DNA of 64,000 nt from Mycolicibacter sp. MU0102 (GTDB lineage Bacteria; Actinomycetota; Actinomycetes; Mycobacteriales; Mycobacteriaceae), in contig NZ_OY726398.1 in the NCBI RefSeq assembly GCF_963378105.1, positions 2,294,001 to 2,358,000 on the forward strand, read 5' to 3'. A program made the position numbers and the translations under genes. This document shows, one piece after another, positions 8,025 through 16,749 of this stretch. How positions within the stretch are numbered: position 1 is the first letter of the stretch; each line of letters opens with the position of its first letter. The notes under the pieces are model-generated. The model did no database searches and was not told the DNA's origin. It saw only the letters and a list, made by a program, of their open reading frames with translations.

Positions 8025-9530
8025 TCAGTGCGCTAACGAAAAGCCTTGCCAGGCCTTGCGTCGCTCGGGGGCCGGGTCGTACTCCAAGCGAGTCTTGCGG
8101 TCGAACACCATGACGGCACGCTCGTCGGCGGTGTAGGCCGGCCAGTTGTCCCCCGGCAGCCCTTCCCGGCTGAACGCTCCCCACCGGCGCTGCACCTGCT
8201 TGCTGACCTGCAACGCCGTCCGGCGGTCCGCGCCGGCAGTGAGCAGCCGGCCAAAACCGCCAGTGCGGTACACATCGAACACGGCGAACAACTCGGTGGC
8301 GTGCGTGGCACCCATACCCGACCAGCGCAGCATCCGCGGCGCGTAGTCGTAGCGGTAGACGTAGGTGGGCGCATGGGCCCCATGGGCATCGGCGATCTGC
8401 CACACCGCGGCATTGAAGGCGAAATCCCCGCCGAGCCGGATGCAGGCCGCCCGTTTCGGGTAGTCCGGATAGGCGGCGATGATGCGGTCACGCACTCCCG
8501 CGTCGGTGCCGGCCAGTACCGCCTCGACCATCGGTTCGTCGACCGGCAACATCCGCAAGAACCGGGTGAACAGCCGCCCCTCATCGGCGTTGCTGCCCAC
8601 GATCAGCGGAACCCGGTGCGCTGATCCCTGACGCATCGCCTCAACCGGGTCCACCGGCAGCACGTCGTCGCCGCACACCGGCCCGATCGGGAACGCGCCC
8701 AGCATGTCCCGGTTGCCGTCGGCGATCAATCGGTCTTGGGCGGTCAGCAGCTCTGACGGCGTCACGCGCAGCAGCGTCTGGGCGCCGGACGGGCGTACCC
8801 CGAGTAACGCGGCGAAGCGCTCGGCGAAGGCGGCCGCAATGTCGGTGTTTCGCACCAGGCCCGCGGCCGGGCTTTCGGCGATCGCACGGGCGAACAAGCC
8901 CTGTGCCGCGGGAACCGCCAACAGGGTGGCCACCGCGTGCGCACCCGCGCTCTCCCCGAAGATGGTGACGTTGTCGGGGTCGCCGCCGAATGTCGCGATG
9001 TTCTCCTGAACCCAGCGCAGGGCGAGCACCAGGTCGCGCAGGTACAGGTTGCTATCCAGGGTGACGTCGGAGGTCGACAGCGAGGACAGATCCAGACACC
9101 CCAGTGCGCCCAGCCGGTAGTTGACCGACACGTACACACAGCCGCGACGGGCCAGCGCCGCGCCGTCATAGATGGGGGTGGCCGAACTGCCCATGATGTA
9201 GCCGCCGCCGTGGATGAACACCATGACCGGCAGCGGGCCGGTGTCGGTGTCCTCCGGGGCCACCACGTTGAGCGTCAGGCAGTCCTCACTGGTCGGCTGA
9301 AACCGGCCGGGACCCAGGACGGTGTAGAACCGTTCCTGCGGCGCGCAATTGGTGAAACCGTGGCAATGGCGCACCCCCGACCACGGCTCCGCCGGCTGGG
9401 GCGCCCGAAACCGCAGCGGCCCCACCGGCGGGCGGGCATAAGGGATGGACCGCCATCTGCGCACCCCGTCGCGGACGAAACCCTCCACGACGCCGGTGGC
9501 GATGCGGGCCTGCACAGGGTGGTTATGCAT
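8025..9530 (-). CDS. lipT: Carboxylesterase LipT (type B family)
   Basis: A 501-residue alpha/beta-hydrolase of the type-B carboxylesterase family. The oxyanion motif is VFIHGGGYIMGSS, the nucleophile elbow is GESAGA (Ser about residue 185), and the family N-terminal signature EDCLTLNVVAPED is present. It hydrolyses short-chain esters; no signal peptide is visible, so it is probably cytoplasmic. Its place between the pncA operon and lppI matches Rv2045c (lipT). Stop and start codons on both sides leave little space, and it converges with the RDD gene across 15 bases. Confidence 0.9.
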   Translation of the reverse strand: MHNHPVQARIATGVVEGFVRDGVRRWRSIPYARPPVGPLRFRAPQPAEPWSGVRHCHGFTNCAPQERFYTVLGPGRFQPTSEDCLTLNVVAPEDTDTGPLPVMVFIHGGGYIMGSSATPIYDGAALARRGCVYVSVNYRLGALGCLDLSSLSTSDVTLDSNLYLRDLVLALRWVQENIATFGGDPDNVTIFGESAGAHAVATLLAVPAAQGLFARAIAESPAAGLVRNTDIAAAFAERFAALLGVRPSGAQTLLRVTPSELLTAQDRLIADGNRDMLGAFPIGPVCGDDVLPVDPVEAMRQGSAHRVPLIVGSNADEGRLFTRFLRMLPVDEPMVEAVLAGTDAGVRDRIIAAYPDYPKRAACIRLGGDFAFNAAVWQIADAHGAHAPTYVYRYDYAPRMLRWSGMGATHATELFAVFDVYRTGGFGRLLTAGADRRTALQVSKQVQRRWGAFSREGLPGDNWPAYTADERAVMVFDRKTRLEYDPAPERRKAWQGFSLAH

Positions 9531-9551
9531 GAGCCGAACGGTAGCGAATCA

Positions 9552-9716
9552 CCCGGTGGTTAGCGAACCTCGACGAAGGAGAGGCGAGGCTGGACCGCCG
9601 CATGAGCCCGGTGGTTAGCGAACCTCGACGAAGGAGAGGTGAGGCTGGACTGCCGCATGAGCCCGGTGGTTAGCGAACCTCGACGAAGGAGAGGTGAGGC
9701 TGGACCGCCGCATGAG
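9552..9716 (+). repeat. Three tandem copies of a 55 bp repeat (MIRU/VNTR-like)
   Basis: Copies at 9552-9606, 9607-9661 and 9662-9716 differ by single C/T changes. Each carries GGTTAGCGAACCTCGACGA near its start and ends in GCCGCATGAG. The array fills most of the lipT-lppI intergenic gap. A diverged 40 bp relative lies inverted at 20832-20871. Size and intergenic position are those of mycobacterial interspersed repetitive units. Confidence 0.95.
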
Positions 9717-9738
9717 CAGGGCCGGTTAGCCTAACGGC

Positions 9739-10443
9739 ATGCGTCTCACGGGCCTGATCGCCGTACTGCTGTTGGTCGCGGGATGTTCTGGCGCCAAGGT
9801 CGAAGAGCCGAAGCCGACTTCGACGGGCTCGTCTCCGTCCAGCACAGCACCGTCGACATCGGTGACATCAACCTCGGCGAAGCCATCGGGGCCGCTGGCT
9901 CCCCCCGCTGCGGGCGCGGCGATCTCCGACGTCATCGCCTGGATAGAAGCCGGCCGGCCCGTCGACGCCGCCGAATACCACAAGGCGACCCGCGACGGCG
10001 AGGTCACCGACCTCATCGATGATGTCGCCTTCACGGTGGCGGCTGCGCCCCGCCGCGCCACCACCTGCATCAGCGAATCCGGTTCCCCCGACAGCGCCCT
10101 GGCCTGTGTGGTGGATCTGGCGAACCCGCCGGCGCAGCCCGCCGACATCTACGGCGAGTGGAAGGGCGGTTGGGTCGACTTCGGCGGCAACACGTTGCGG
10201 GTGGGCTCCGCGCACGGCGATCCGGGCCGGTTTGTGCACGGCGACGGGGCGCAACTGCCGGACGGATCCGCCTTGTCGTTCGGCGACTACCGCTGTCGGG
10301 CGGATCAAGTGGGGCTGATCTGCGTGAACTATGCCCACCGGTCGGCGGTGCTGCTGCGCCCGGAGGGCATCGGAACCTTCGGCTGTCTGCACCCGGTGCC
10401 GCCGGCCGCCGATGCCGGCGAACAGTTCAGCTGCGCCAGCTGA
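9739..10443 (+). CDS. lppI: Lipoprotein LppI
   Basis: A 234-residue secreted lipoprotein. The signal peptide MRLTGLIAVLLLVAGC ends in the lipobox LVAGC, so the mature protein is lipid-anchored from Cys16. A Ser/Thr/Pro-rich linker of about 40 residues follows, then a globular domain with four or more Cys residues that could form disulfides (TTCISESGSPDSALACVV; YRCRADQVGLICVNY). The location next to lipT matches Rv2046 (lppI). Function is unknown in the family. The upstream region is taken up by the 55 bp repeat array, so the promoter may lie within it. Confidence 0.85.
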   Translation: MRLTGLIAVLLLVAGCSGAKVEEPKPTSTGSSPSSTAPSTSVTSTSAKPSGPLAPPAAGAAISDVIAWIEAGRPVDAAEYHKATRDGEVTDLIDDVAFTVAAAPRRATTCISESGSPDSALACVVDLANPPAQPADIYGEWKGGWVDFGGNTLRVGSAHGDPGRFVHGDGAQLPDGSALSFGDYRCRADQVGLICVNYAHRSAVLLRPEGIGTFGCLHPVPPAADAGEQFSCAS

Positions 10444-10446
10444 CCT

Positions 10447-10785
10447 TCAGCGCCAGCGGTCGGCCGAATCGACGGCCTGCAGCAGCGTGTCGCACAGTTT
10501 CCGCAGCTCATCATGGGGAGCGTCTTCGGACAGGGCGGTCGCGATGTCTTCGGCCGCGCATCGCACCTGATAGACCCGGTCAGACAGGGCGGTCGCTTCG
10601 TCGGCGGAGAGCACCACGGAGTCGGGCGTCAGTGCGGTCGTCTTCCCGCTGTTGATCAGGGCGCGCTGCTCGTAGGCGCGCTGCCGGCAGGACTGCCGGC
10701 AGTATTGCCGGCGGCGTCCGATCCCGGCATCACCCACGTCGCGGCCGCACCATCGGCACGGCTGGGGGCGGGGACTGCGAGGCAC
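10447..10785 (-). CDS. Small Cys-rich protein, Rv2049c-like
   Basis: A 112-residue protein starting at a GTG (10785). Its N-terminal third holds a four-Cys motif (PCRWCGRD, then RRQYCRQSCRQRAYEQR) typical of small zinc-ribbon domains; the rest is helical and acidic. It ends three bases from the lppI stop and is divergent from rbpA, as Rv2049c is divergent from Rv2050 in M. tuberculosis. A longer in-frame start at 10911 exists but would overlap the rbpA promoter region. Likely nucleic-acid or protein binding through zinc; function not established. Confidence 0.7.
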   Translation of the reverse strand: MPRSPRPQPCRWCGRDVGDAGIGRRRQYCRQSCRQRAYEQRALINSGKTTALTPDSVVLSADEATALSDRVYQVRCAAEDIATALSEDAPHDELRKLCDTLLQAVDSADRWR

Positions 10786-10852
10786 GACTGAACACCTTAG
10801 TCCGGGGACCGCGATGTTCCCGGTATCATGAGAGGTCGCGCCATGTGCGCCG

Positions 10853-10878
10853 GGAACTTCAGAGGGTTCGCTCGCGTT
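10853..10878 (+). promoter_or_regulatory. ECF-type promoter motif upstream of rbpA
   Basis: GGAAC (10853-10857) and GTT (10876-10878) are separated by exactly 18 bases, the spacing and consensus recognised by SigH/SigE-type ECF factors. It lies 48 bases before the rbpA ATG. In Streptomyces, rbpA is a target of the thiol-stress factor SigR, the SigH counterpart. A TTGACA box at 10877-10882 overlaps the end of the motif and could serve a housekeeping promoter. Confidence 0.55.
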
Positions 10879-10925
10879 GACACTCGCGAGGCATTTTTCA
10901 CCAATAGGCATAAGGAGAGTGGGTC

Positions 10926-11261
10926 ATGGCTGATCGTGTTCTGCGGGGCAGTCGGCTGGGAGCCGTGAGCTACGAGACCGACCGCAACCACGACCTGGCG
11001 CCGCGTCGCATGGCGCGTTACCGCACCGACAACGGTGAAGAGTTCGAGGTCCCCTTCGCCGACGACGCGGAGCTCCCCGGCACCTGGATGTGCAAAAACG
11101 GGTTGGAAGGCTCCCTGCTCGAAGGCGATGCGCCCGAGCCGAAGAAGGTCAAGCCGCCGCGCACCCACTGGGACATGCTGCTGGAGCGCCGCTCGGTCGA
11201 AGAGCTCGAGGAGCTGCTCAAGGAGCGTCTGGACCTGATCAAGACGAAGCGGCGCGGCTAA
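10926..11261 (+). CDS. rbpA: RNA polymerase-binding protein RbpA
   Basis: A 111-residue actinobacterial transcription activator that binds RNA polymerase and the group 1/2 sigma factors and stabilises the open complex. The sequence is nearly that of M. tuberculosis RbpA: N-terminal tail (MADRVLRGSRLGAVSYETDR), core with FEVPFADDAELPGTWMCKNG, basic linker (EPKKVKPPRTHWDMLLERRS) and C-terminal sigma-interaction helix (EELEELLKERLDLIKTK). The ATG follows AAGGAG by nine bases. A single gene with its own promoter; converges on ppm1. Confidence 0.97.
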   Translation: MADRVLRGSRLGAVSYETDRNHDLAPRRMARYRTDNGEEFEVPFADDAELPGTWMCKNGLEGSLLEGDAPEPKKVKPPRTHWDMLLERRSVEELEELLKERLDLIKTKRRG

Positions 11262-11271
11262 GGCCTCGCCG

Positions 11272-11289
11272 GCGCCTGTCCCCAGGCGC
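11272..11289. terminator. Hairpin between rbpA and ppm1
   Basis: A seven-base-pair stem (GCGCCTG/CAGGCGC) with a four-base loop sits in the short convergent gap between the rbpA and ppm1 stops. It has no U-tract, as is common for mycobacterial hairpin terminators, and could act in both directions. Confidence 0.5.
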
Positions 11290-11306
11290 TTGGGCCCAGC
11301 GGCCTG

Positions 11307-12059
11307 CTAGCCGCGGGCGCCCCGCAGCCGGTTCACCCGGCCGCCGATCCCCCACTTCGCGACCTTGACCATCGCTTCGCGGATGTTCGAGCCGCTCATC
11401 TTCGACACACCCAGCTCACGTTCGGTGAACGTGATCGGCACCTCGGTGATGGTGAACCCGCTGTTGACGGCGCGCCAGGTGAGGTCGACCTGGAAGCAGT
11501 AGCCCTTCGAGTCGACCGCGTCCAGACCGATCTTCTCCAGCACGCCGCGACGGTAGGCCCGATAACCGGCGGTGATGTCGTGGATTCCGACGCCGAGCAG
11601 CAGACGCGCATAAGTGTTGGCGGTCTTGGACAGCACCAACCGGCGCACCGGCCAGTTTCGCACCGTCCCGCCGTCGACGTAGCGCGAGCCGATCGCCAGG
11701 TCGGCGCCCGCGTCAATGGCGTCTAGCAACCGATAGAGCTGCTCGGGCGCGTGGCTGCCGTCGGCATCCATCTCCACGATCACCTCGTAGTTGCGCTCCA
11801 ACCCCCAGGCGAAACCGGCCAGGTAGGCCGCGCCCAGTCCGGCCTTGGAGGTCCGGTGCATGACGTGAATGCGCGCGGGGTCGGCGGCCGCCCGCTCGTC
11901 GGCCAGCTTCCCGGTACCGTCCGGGCTGCCGTCGTCGACGACGAGGACGTGCACATCGGGTCGGGCCTGCTGTAGCCGATCCAGGATGATCGGCAGGTTC
12001 TCCAACTCGTTGTAGGTGGGGATGACCACCAGAGTGTGCAGGCTGGGACGCTCACTCAT
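11307..12059 (-). CDS. ppm1: Polyprenol monophosphomannose synthase Ppm1 (GT2 domain only)
   Basis: A 250-residue family-2 glycosyltransferase that makes polyprenyl-phosphate-mannose from GDP-mannose, the donor for lipomannan, lipoarabinomannan and protein mannosylation. Motifs: VVIPTYNELENLPIILDRL at the start, VVDDGSPDGTG, and the metal-binding MDADGSHAPEQL. No membrane domain is fused, unlike the M. tuberculosis protein, which carries an N-terminal Lnt domain. The start ATG overlaps the end of lnt by eight bases, so the two are translationally coupled, as in M. smegmatis. Confidence 0.93.
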   Translation of the reverse strand: MSERPSLHTLVVIPTYNELENLPIILDRLQQARPDVHVLVVDDGSPDGTGKLADERAAADPARIHVMHRTSKAGLGAAYLAGFAWGLERNYEVIVEMDADGSHAPEQLYRLLDAIDAGADLAIGSRYVDGGTVRNWPVRRLVLSKTANTYARLLLGVGIHDITAGYRAYRRGVLEKIGLDAVDSKGYCFQVDLTWRAVNSGFTITEVPITFTERELGVSKMSGSNIREAMVKVAKWGIGGRVNRLRGARG

Positions 12060-13836
12060 CGGCGCCGTTCCTCCCGTTCTCCGCATCGGCGCCGGTGCGG
12101 CCCCGCTTGAAATGACGTCGCGTAATCCGACCGCGCATGAAGTTTCCATTTTGCCGTATGGCGGCCAGCAGGGACGCAACGGCCGCTCCGAGCAACACCC
12201 ACTGCAGCACCGGCGCCCACCGCGTCGCCGGTGTCAGCGTGGTCTTGAGCCGCACGTGACTGTCGAGGTAGGCGGGCTCGAAGAACGCGGTGCGGGCCAG
12301 CTCACGGCCGTCGGGGGCAATGACCGCGCTGATCCCGGTGGTTCCGGCGACCACGACGTAGCGGTCATGCTCGACAGCGCGCACCTTGGCAAACGCCAGC
12401 TGCTGGTCGCTCATCGTCTCGTCGAAGGTGGCGTTGTTGGTCGGTACTGCCAACAGCTGGGCGCCGGCGAGTACCGACTGGCGCGGCGCGCGATCGAAGA
12501 TCACCTCCCAGCAAGTGGTCACCCCGACCGGGACACCGGCCACATGCACCACCCCGTTGCCGTGACCGGGAACGAAGTAGCCGGCCCGATCGGCATAGCT
12601 GGAGAGGTGACGGAAGAACCCGCGCCAGGGCAGGTACTCACCGAACGGCTGCACGATCCGCTTGTCGTGGCTCTCCCCCGGCCCGGTGCGCGGATCCCAC
12701 ACCAGCACCGAATTCGACGCCGCCGGATTGTCCCGGCTCCAGCCGGGCGCGGCACGTACCGTGCCCACCAGGATCGGGGCGTCAACCGCTTGGGCAGCGA
12801 CGGTGATCTGCTGCGCGGCGTCGATGTTGGTGACCGGGTCGATGTCCGAGGCGTTCTCCGGCCAGATCACGAACAACGGCTGCGGGGCGCGCCCGGTCGC
12901 GACATCCTCTGCCAATCGCAGGGTTTCGCGGACGTGGTAGTCGAGCACCTCGCGGCGCTGGGCGTTGAAATCGAGACCCAGCCGCGGCACATTGCCCTGC
13001 ACGGCGGCCACCGTGATCGACGGTTCGTCGCCGGCGCCCACGCCGGAACGGCGCACCCCCGGCCACACCACGACGGCGGTCAGCATCACCAGACAGATAC
13101 ACAGTCCGGGCACCAGCACCGCCGGCGGGCGGTTAGCGGAGTCGGGGGTCGGTGGGTTCCGCAGCCACCGCACGATCTCGATGGCCAGAGCGGTACCGGC
13201 GCAACCGATCAGCACCACCCCGGTCGACAACAGCGGAACGCCGCCGAGCGCGACCAGCGGCAGCAACGGTCCCGCGGTCTGGCCGTATCCCACCGCCCCC
13301 CAAGGGAACCCGCCGAACGGAACTACCGATTTCGCCCATTCCTGGGCGGCCCACAGCAGCGCGAACCAGATCGGCCAGCCGGGCAGTGACCGCACTGCCA
13401 CCGCCGCCGATCCGAACAGCGCGGGAAACAGCGCACACATCAGCGCCAGGATCAGCCAGGGCGCCGGGCCGACCAGTCCGCCCACCCACGGCAGCAGCGG
13501 CAGGTAGAACGCCAGGCCACACAGCAGGCCGTAGCCGAAACCTCCGGCAAAGGTGGTCTCGCGGCGAACGAGCACCCAGCTCAGCAGCGCGACGGCCAAA
13601 ATCGCGGCCCACCACCAGTTCAGCGGGGCGAAGCTGGACCGCAACAGCATGCCCGCCGCCACCGACGCGGCCAGCTGCGCCCAGCGATCGGCGGCGGCGA
13701 TACCTAACCGTTCCAGCCGGTTCGGCCCGGGCTGGTCGGCGTGGGCGAGAACATCGCCGTCCGATTCGGTCGCCGGCACGTCAGCGGCCGGATCGGTGCG
13801 GGTTTCCGCTGCCGGTTCCTCGGTGGGCTCAGCCAT
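12052..13836 (-). CDS. lnt: Apolipoprotein N-acyltransferase Lnt
   Basis: A 594-residue membrane enzyme that N-acylates the N-terminal Cys of lipoproteins. A Pro/Glu/Ala-rich tail of about 55 residues precedes some six membrane helices, followed by a periplasmic nitrilase domain with the Glu (FVIWPENASD), Lys (SHDKRIVQPFGEYLPW) and Cys (GVTTCWEVIFDRAPR) triad. A last hydrophobic helix lies near residue 560. I chose the ATG at 13836 because it overlaps the stop of the preceding amidohydrolase by eight bases; the frame stays open for another 100 codons of low-complexity sequence. It is coupled to ppm1 downstream. Confidence 0.92.
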   Translation of the reverse strand: MAEPTEEPAAETRTDPAADVPATESDGDVLAHADQPGPNRLERLGIAAADRWAQLAASVAAGMLLRSSFAPLNWWWAAILAVALLSWVLVRRETTFAGGFGYGLLCGLAFYLPLLPWVGGLVGPAPWLILALMCALFPALFGSAAVAVRSLPGWPIWFALLWAAQEWAKSVVPFGGFPWGAVGYGQTAGPLLPLVALGGVPLLSTGVVLIGCAGTALAIEIVRWLRNPPTPDSANRPPAVLVPGLCICLVMLTAVVVWPGVRRSGVGAGDEPSITVAAVQGNVPRLGLDFNAQRREVLDYHVRETLRLAEDVATGRAPQPLFVIWPENASDIDPVTNIDAAQQITVAAQAVDAPILVGTVRAAPGWSRDNPAASNSVLVWDPRTGPGESHDKRIVQPFGEYLPWRGFFRHLSSYADRAGYFVPGHGNGVVHVAGVPVGVTTCWEVIFDRAPRQSVLAGAQLLAVPTNNATFDETMSDQQLAFAKVRAVEHDRYVVVAGTTGISAVIAPDGRELARTAFFEPAYLDSHVRLKTTLTPATRWAPVLQWVLLGAAVASLLAAIRQNGNFMRGRITRRHFKRGRTGADAENGRNGADE

Positions 13837-15442
13837 GCAGAACCACACCACGGTGCACAGTGCGACGGCATTGGGGGCTCGCGCCGGGCTCGAGAACCGG
13901 CAGCGCGGGCACCCGTGCGCGTGGATCGGTCGACCATCGCTGAACGGAGTCGCGAGGCGCCTCAACGGCCAGGGCACTGGTCTCCCAGACCGCATAGGAG
14001 GCGGGTGCGCCGGCCGCCAGCGTCCCGGTGAGGCCGTCGTTGATACCGGCGGCCCGCCAGCCACCGCGCGTCGACGCGGCGAAAGCCGCCCGCATCGAAA
14101 CCGCACTGCCCGGCGTGCGGTGGTTCGCGGCGGCACGCACCGCAGCCCACGGATCCAATGCGGTCACCGGGCTGTCAGAACCGAACGCGAGGGGCACGCC
14201 TTGGGATGCTAACAGCGCAAATGGGTTCAACCCGGCGGCTCGCTCGGAGCCCAGACGCTGGGCGTACATGCCCTCCTCGCCGCCCCACAGTGCATCGAAA
14301 GCCGGCTGCATGCTGGCGATCACGCCCCAGGAACCCAACTTGGCGGCCTGCTCGGCGCTGACCATCTCCAGGTGCTCCAGCCGGTGCCCGCAACGGGCCA
14401 CCGCCGGCACCCCGAACTTCTCCACCGCCCGTTCCAGCGCCGCAACCACGGTGGCGACCGCGGCGTCGCCGATCACGTGGAATCCGGCGGTCACCTCCGC
14501 CTCGGTGCAGGCCAACAGGTGGGCGGTGACGGCGTCGAGGTCCAGATGGCACACGCCGGTACAGCCGGGGGCGTCGGCGTAGGGCTCACCGAGCCAGGCG
14601 GTATGCGAGCCCAACGCTCCATCGACGAACAGGTCGCCGCCGAGCCCGCGCGCGCCCGTCTCGGCGATCAGTTCGCGTGCCCGGGCGGCGCTGGAGACCG
14701 CCTCGCCCCAGTAGCCGACCACCTCGACGCCGTGGCCGCCTTCGCCCAGTGCCCGCAGTTCGTGCCAGTCCTCGAGACCGCCGATGTCCGGGCCGGCACA
14801 TTCATGTACCGCGACGATCCCGGCCGCGGCGGCGGCATCCAGCGCAGCCACCCGGGCCTCGGCGCGCTGCGCGGCGGTGAGCAGGGTGCCGGCCATGGCA
14901 CGGACCCGGTGGTGGGCGTCGCCGGACAGTGGGGCGGCAGCGTCGATTCCGGCCGGAAGTTCCGGCACCAGGTTGCGCAACGCGGAGGAGGCCAACGCGG
15001 AGTGGACGTCGGCGCGAGACAGGTATGCGGGTCGATCCCCCACCACAGCGTCAATGGCCGCGGTGTCAGGGGCACGGCCGTCGGGCCAGCCGGATTCGTC
15101 CCAGCCGTGCCCGCGGATCGGCGCACCGGGGTGGGCCGCGGCGTAGTCGGCGATCAGTTGCAGGCAGTGTTGTGCCGAGGTCGCCGGCCGAAGGTCCAGG
15201 CCGATGCGGCACAGGCCCGTCTCGGTGACGTGGACATGGCTGTCCACGAATGCCGGGGTCACCAGCGCGCCGTCGAGTTCGATCACCTCGGCCTGGGGGA
15301 ACTGCTCGCGGCCGACGTCGTCGCTGCCCAGCCAGGCCACCACGCCGTCCCGGACCGCCATCGCGGTGGCATCGGGATGACTGGGGCTGTGGATTCGCCC
15401 GCCGAGCAGCAAAGAGGCAGGCCTGCCGGTCACAACGGTCAC
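13829..15442 (-). CDS. YtcJ-like metal-dependent amidohydrolase
   Basis: A 537-residue amidohydrolase of the YtcJ/AepA group. The N-terminal metal site is FVDSHVHVTETGL, later ligands appear in HVIGDAAVATVV and CGHRLEHLEMV, and the Asp comes in FGSDSPVTALDPWAAV. It probably hydrolyses an N-acyl or cyclic amide; substrate unknown. It is first in a tightly overlapping operon with lnt and ppm1, at the place of Rv2052c. A GTG start at 15442 is used here; another GTG lies three codons downstream. Confidence 0.85.
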   Translation of the reverse strand: MTVVTGRPASLLLGGRIHSPSHPDATAMAVRDGVVAWLGSDDVGREQFPQAEVIELDGALVTPAFVDSHVHVTETGLCRIGLDLRPATSAQHCLQLIADYAAAHPGAPIRGHGWDESGWPDGRAPDTAAIDAVVGDRPAYLSRADVHSALASSALRNLVPELPAGIDAAAPLSGDAHHRVRAMAGTLLTAAQRAEARVAALDAAAAAGIVAVHECAGPDIGGLEDWHELRALGEGGHGVEVVGYWGEAVSSAARARELIAETGARGLGGDLFVDGALGSHTAWLGEPYADAPGCTGVCHLDLDAVTAHLLACTEAEVTAGFHVIGDAAVATVVAALERAVEKFGVPAVARCGHRLEHLEMVSAEQAAKLGSWGVIASMQPAFDALWGGEEGMYAQRLGSERAAGLNPFALLASQGVPLAFGSDSPVTALDPWAAVRAAANHRTPGSAVSMRAAFAASTRGGWRAAGINDGLTGTLAAGAPASYAVWETSALAVEAPRDSVQRWSTDPRARVPALPVLEPGASPQCRRTVHRGVVLHG

Positions 15443-15476
15443 GACGTAGAAAGTACGGGTTGGCGCGGGCTGCCGG

Positions 15477-15968
15477 TCAGGCGACCGGAAGGGCGCGCTG
15501 CCCGGTGTCGGTGACGTCGACGAATTCGGCGTCGATGTAGTCGGCTCGGCTTCCGGGCGGGCGCCGGGTGGTGTACCACTGCCGACCGACCGTGGCCGCA
15601 GCCAGCAGCGGGGTGTGCCTGCCCAGCGCGGTGGCCGCCACCGCCGCCAGCAGCGGGCGGGCAGCGGAACGAGTCGGGGGCGCCAACAGCAAAAGACCCA
15701 CCAGCGAGGTCACCGGCCCAGGAACGAGCACCAGCACGCTGCCGGCCGTGACCAGCCCGCTGTCGGCGAGCACACCCGGGTCAGCCGCCTTACGCAGCCG
15801 GCGGAACTGGCGTCTGATCTGCCCGCTTGCCAGCACCAGTCCGGCCAGGAAAACGCCCAGTAGCAGCAACGTTGTCCAGCCGAAGCCGATCGCCCAGATC
15901 AATCCGGCAACCGCCGCCAGCTCCACCAGGGCGTAGAGACCGAAGATCCGCAGCACACCGCTCACCAT
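15477..15968 (-). CDS. fxsA: FxsA-family membrane protein
   Basis: A 163-residue protein with three or four membrane segments. The N-terminal ALVELAAVAGLIWAIGFGWT helix, a VFLAGLVLASGQIRRQF stretch and the VLVLVPGPVTSLVGLLLLAP helix are the FxsA family pattern. The C-terminus is a polar cytoplasmic tail (ADYIDAEFVDVTDTGQ). FxsA of E. coli lessens exclusion of phage T7 by an F factor; its function in mycobacteria is unknown. The location corresponds to Rv2053c. The ATG at 15968 begins the hydrophobic core. Confidence 0.85.
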   Translation of the reverse strand: MVSGVLRIFGLYALVELAAVAGLIWAIGFGWTTLLLLGVFLAGLVLASGQIRRQFRRLRKAADPGVLADSGLVTAGSVLVLVPGPVTSLVGLLLLAPPTRSAARPLLAAVAATALGRHTPLLAAATVGRQWYTTRRPPGSRADYIDAEFVDVTDTGQRALPVA

Positions 15969-16043
15969 GCCATCCCAACGTTCGGGCCGGTGATGTGGTT
16001 CCAGGCCGGCGCGGCGACCTGCCGAGAGAGCAATACTGAGGCG

Positions 16044-16745
16044 ATGACGACGATCCGAATCGAGGCGCCCGCCGGCCCCATCGATGCGCTGCTGGACACT
16101 CCGGCTGGGCCCGGGCCATGGCCCGGTGTGGTGGTGATCCACGACGCGATCGGCTACGGCCGGGACATGCAGGCCATCTCCGAACGGATCGCGGGCGCGG
16201 GCTACCTCGCGCTGTCGCCGAACCTGTACTCCCGGGGCGGCCGGGCGCGCTGCATCACCCGGGTGATGCGGGAGCTGCTCACCCAGCGCGGCCGTGCACT
16301 CGATGACATCCTGGCCGCCCGCGATCATCTGCTGGGCATTCCCGAGTGCTCGGGCGCAGTTGGTATCGCCGGTTTCTGCATGGGCGGCCAGTTCTCATTA
16401 ATATTGGCGCCCAATGAGTTTGGGGCCTCCGCGCCGTTCTACGGTGTGCCGCTGCCCCGCCACCTGGAGCAGACCCTCGACGGCGCCTGCCCGATCGTGG
16501 CCAGCTTCGGGGGGCGCGACCCAATGGGCCGCGGCGCCGCCGATCGGCTACGCCGCGTGGTCGAGGACAAGGGCATTGCGCACGACATCAAAACCTATCC
16601 CGGGGTCGGCCACAGCTTCGCCAACGAGCTGCCGGCCCAGCCGCTGATCCGCATCGCCGGCTTCGGCTACAACGAGGCCGCGACCGCCGATGCCTGGGAG
16701 CGCGTGTTCGGCTTCTTCGGCGAGCACCTGCGCCCCAAAGCCTGA
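16044..16745 (+). CDS. Dienelactone hydrolase family protein
   Basis: A 233-residue alpha/beta-hydrolase, the Rv2054 counterpart. The DLH family triad is present: Cys in VGIAGFCMGGQFS, Asp in SFGGRDPMG, His in PGVGHSFAN. The N-terminal IDALLDTPAGPGPWPGVVV segment and VIHDAIG oxyanion region also fit. Dienelactone hydrolases open lactone rings in catechol breakdown, but single DLH genes without pathway neighbours, as here, often act on other esters. It is divergent from fxsA and converges on the RIC gene with four bases between stops. Confidence 0.88.
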   Translation: MTTIRIEAPAGPIDALLDTPAGPGPWPGVVVIHDAIGYGRDMQAISERIAGAGYLALSPNLYSRGGRARCITRVMRELLTQRGRALDDILAARDHLLGIPECSGAVGIAGFCMGGQFSLILAPNEFGASAPFYGVPLPRHLEQTLDGACPIVASFGGRDPMGRGAADRLRRVVEDKGIAHDIKTYPGVGHSFANELPAQPLIRIAGFGYNEAATADAWERVFGFFGEHLRPKA

Positions 16746-16749
16746 CCGC

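Noticed and set aside
9552..9716. CRISPR array
   Set aside because: The three units are contiguous without unique spacers and no cas gene is near; it is a tandem repeat.
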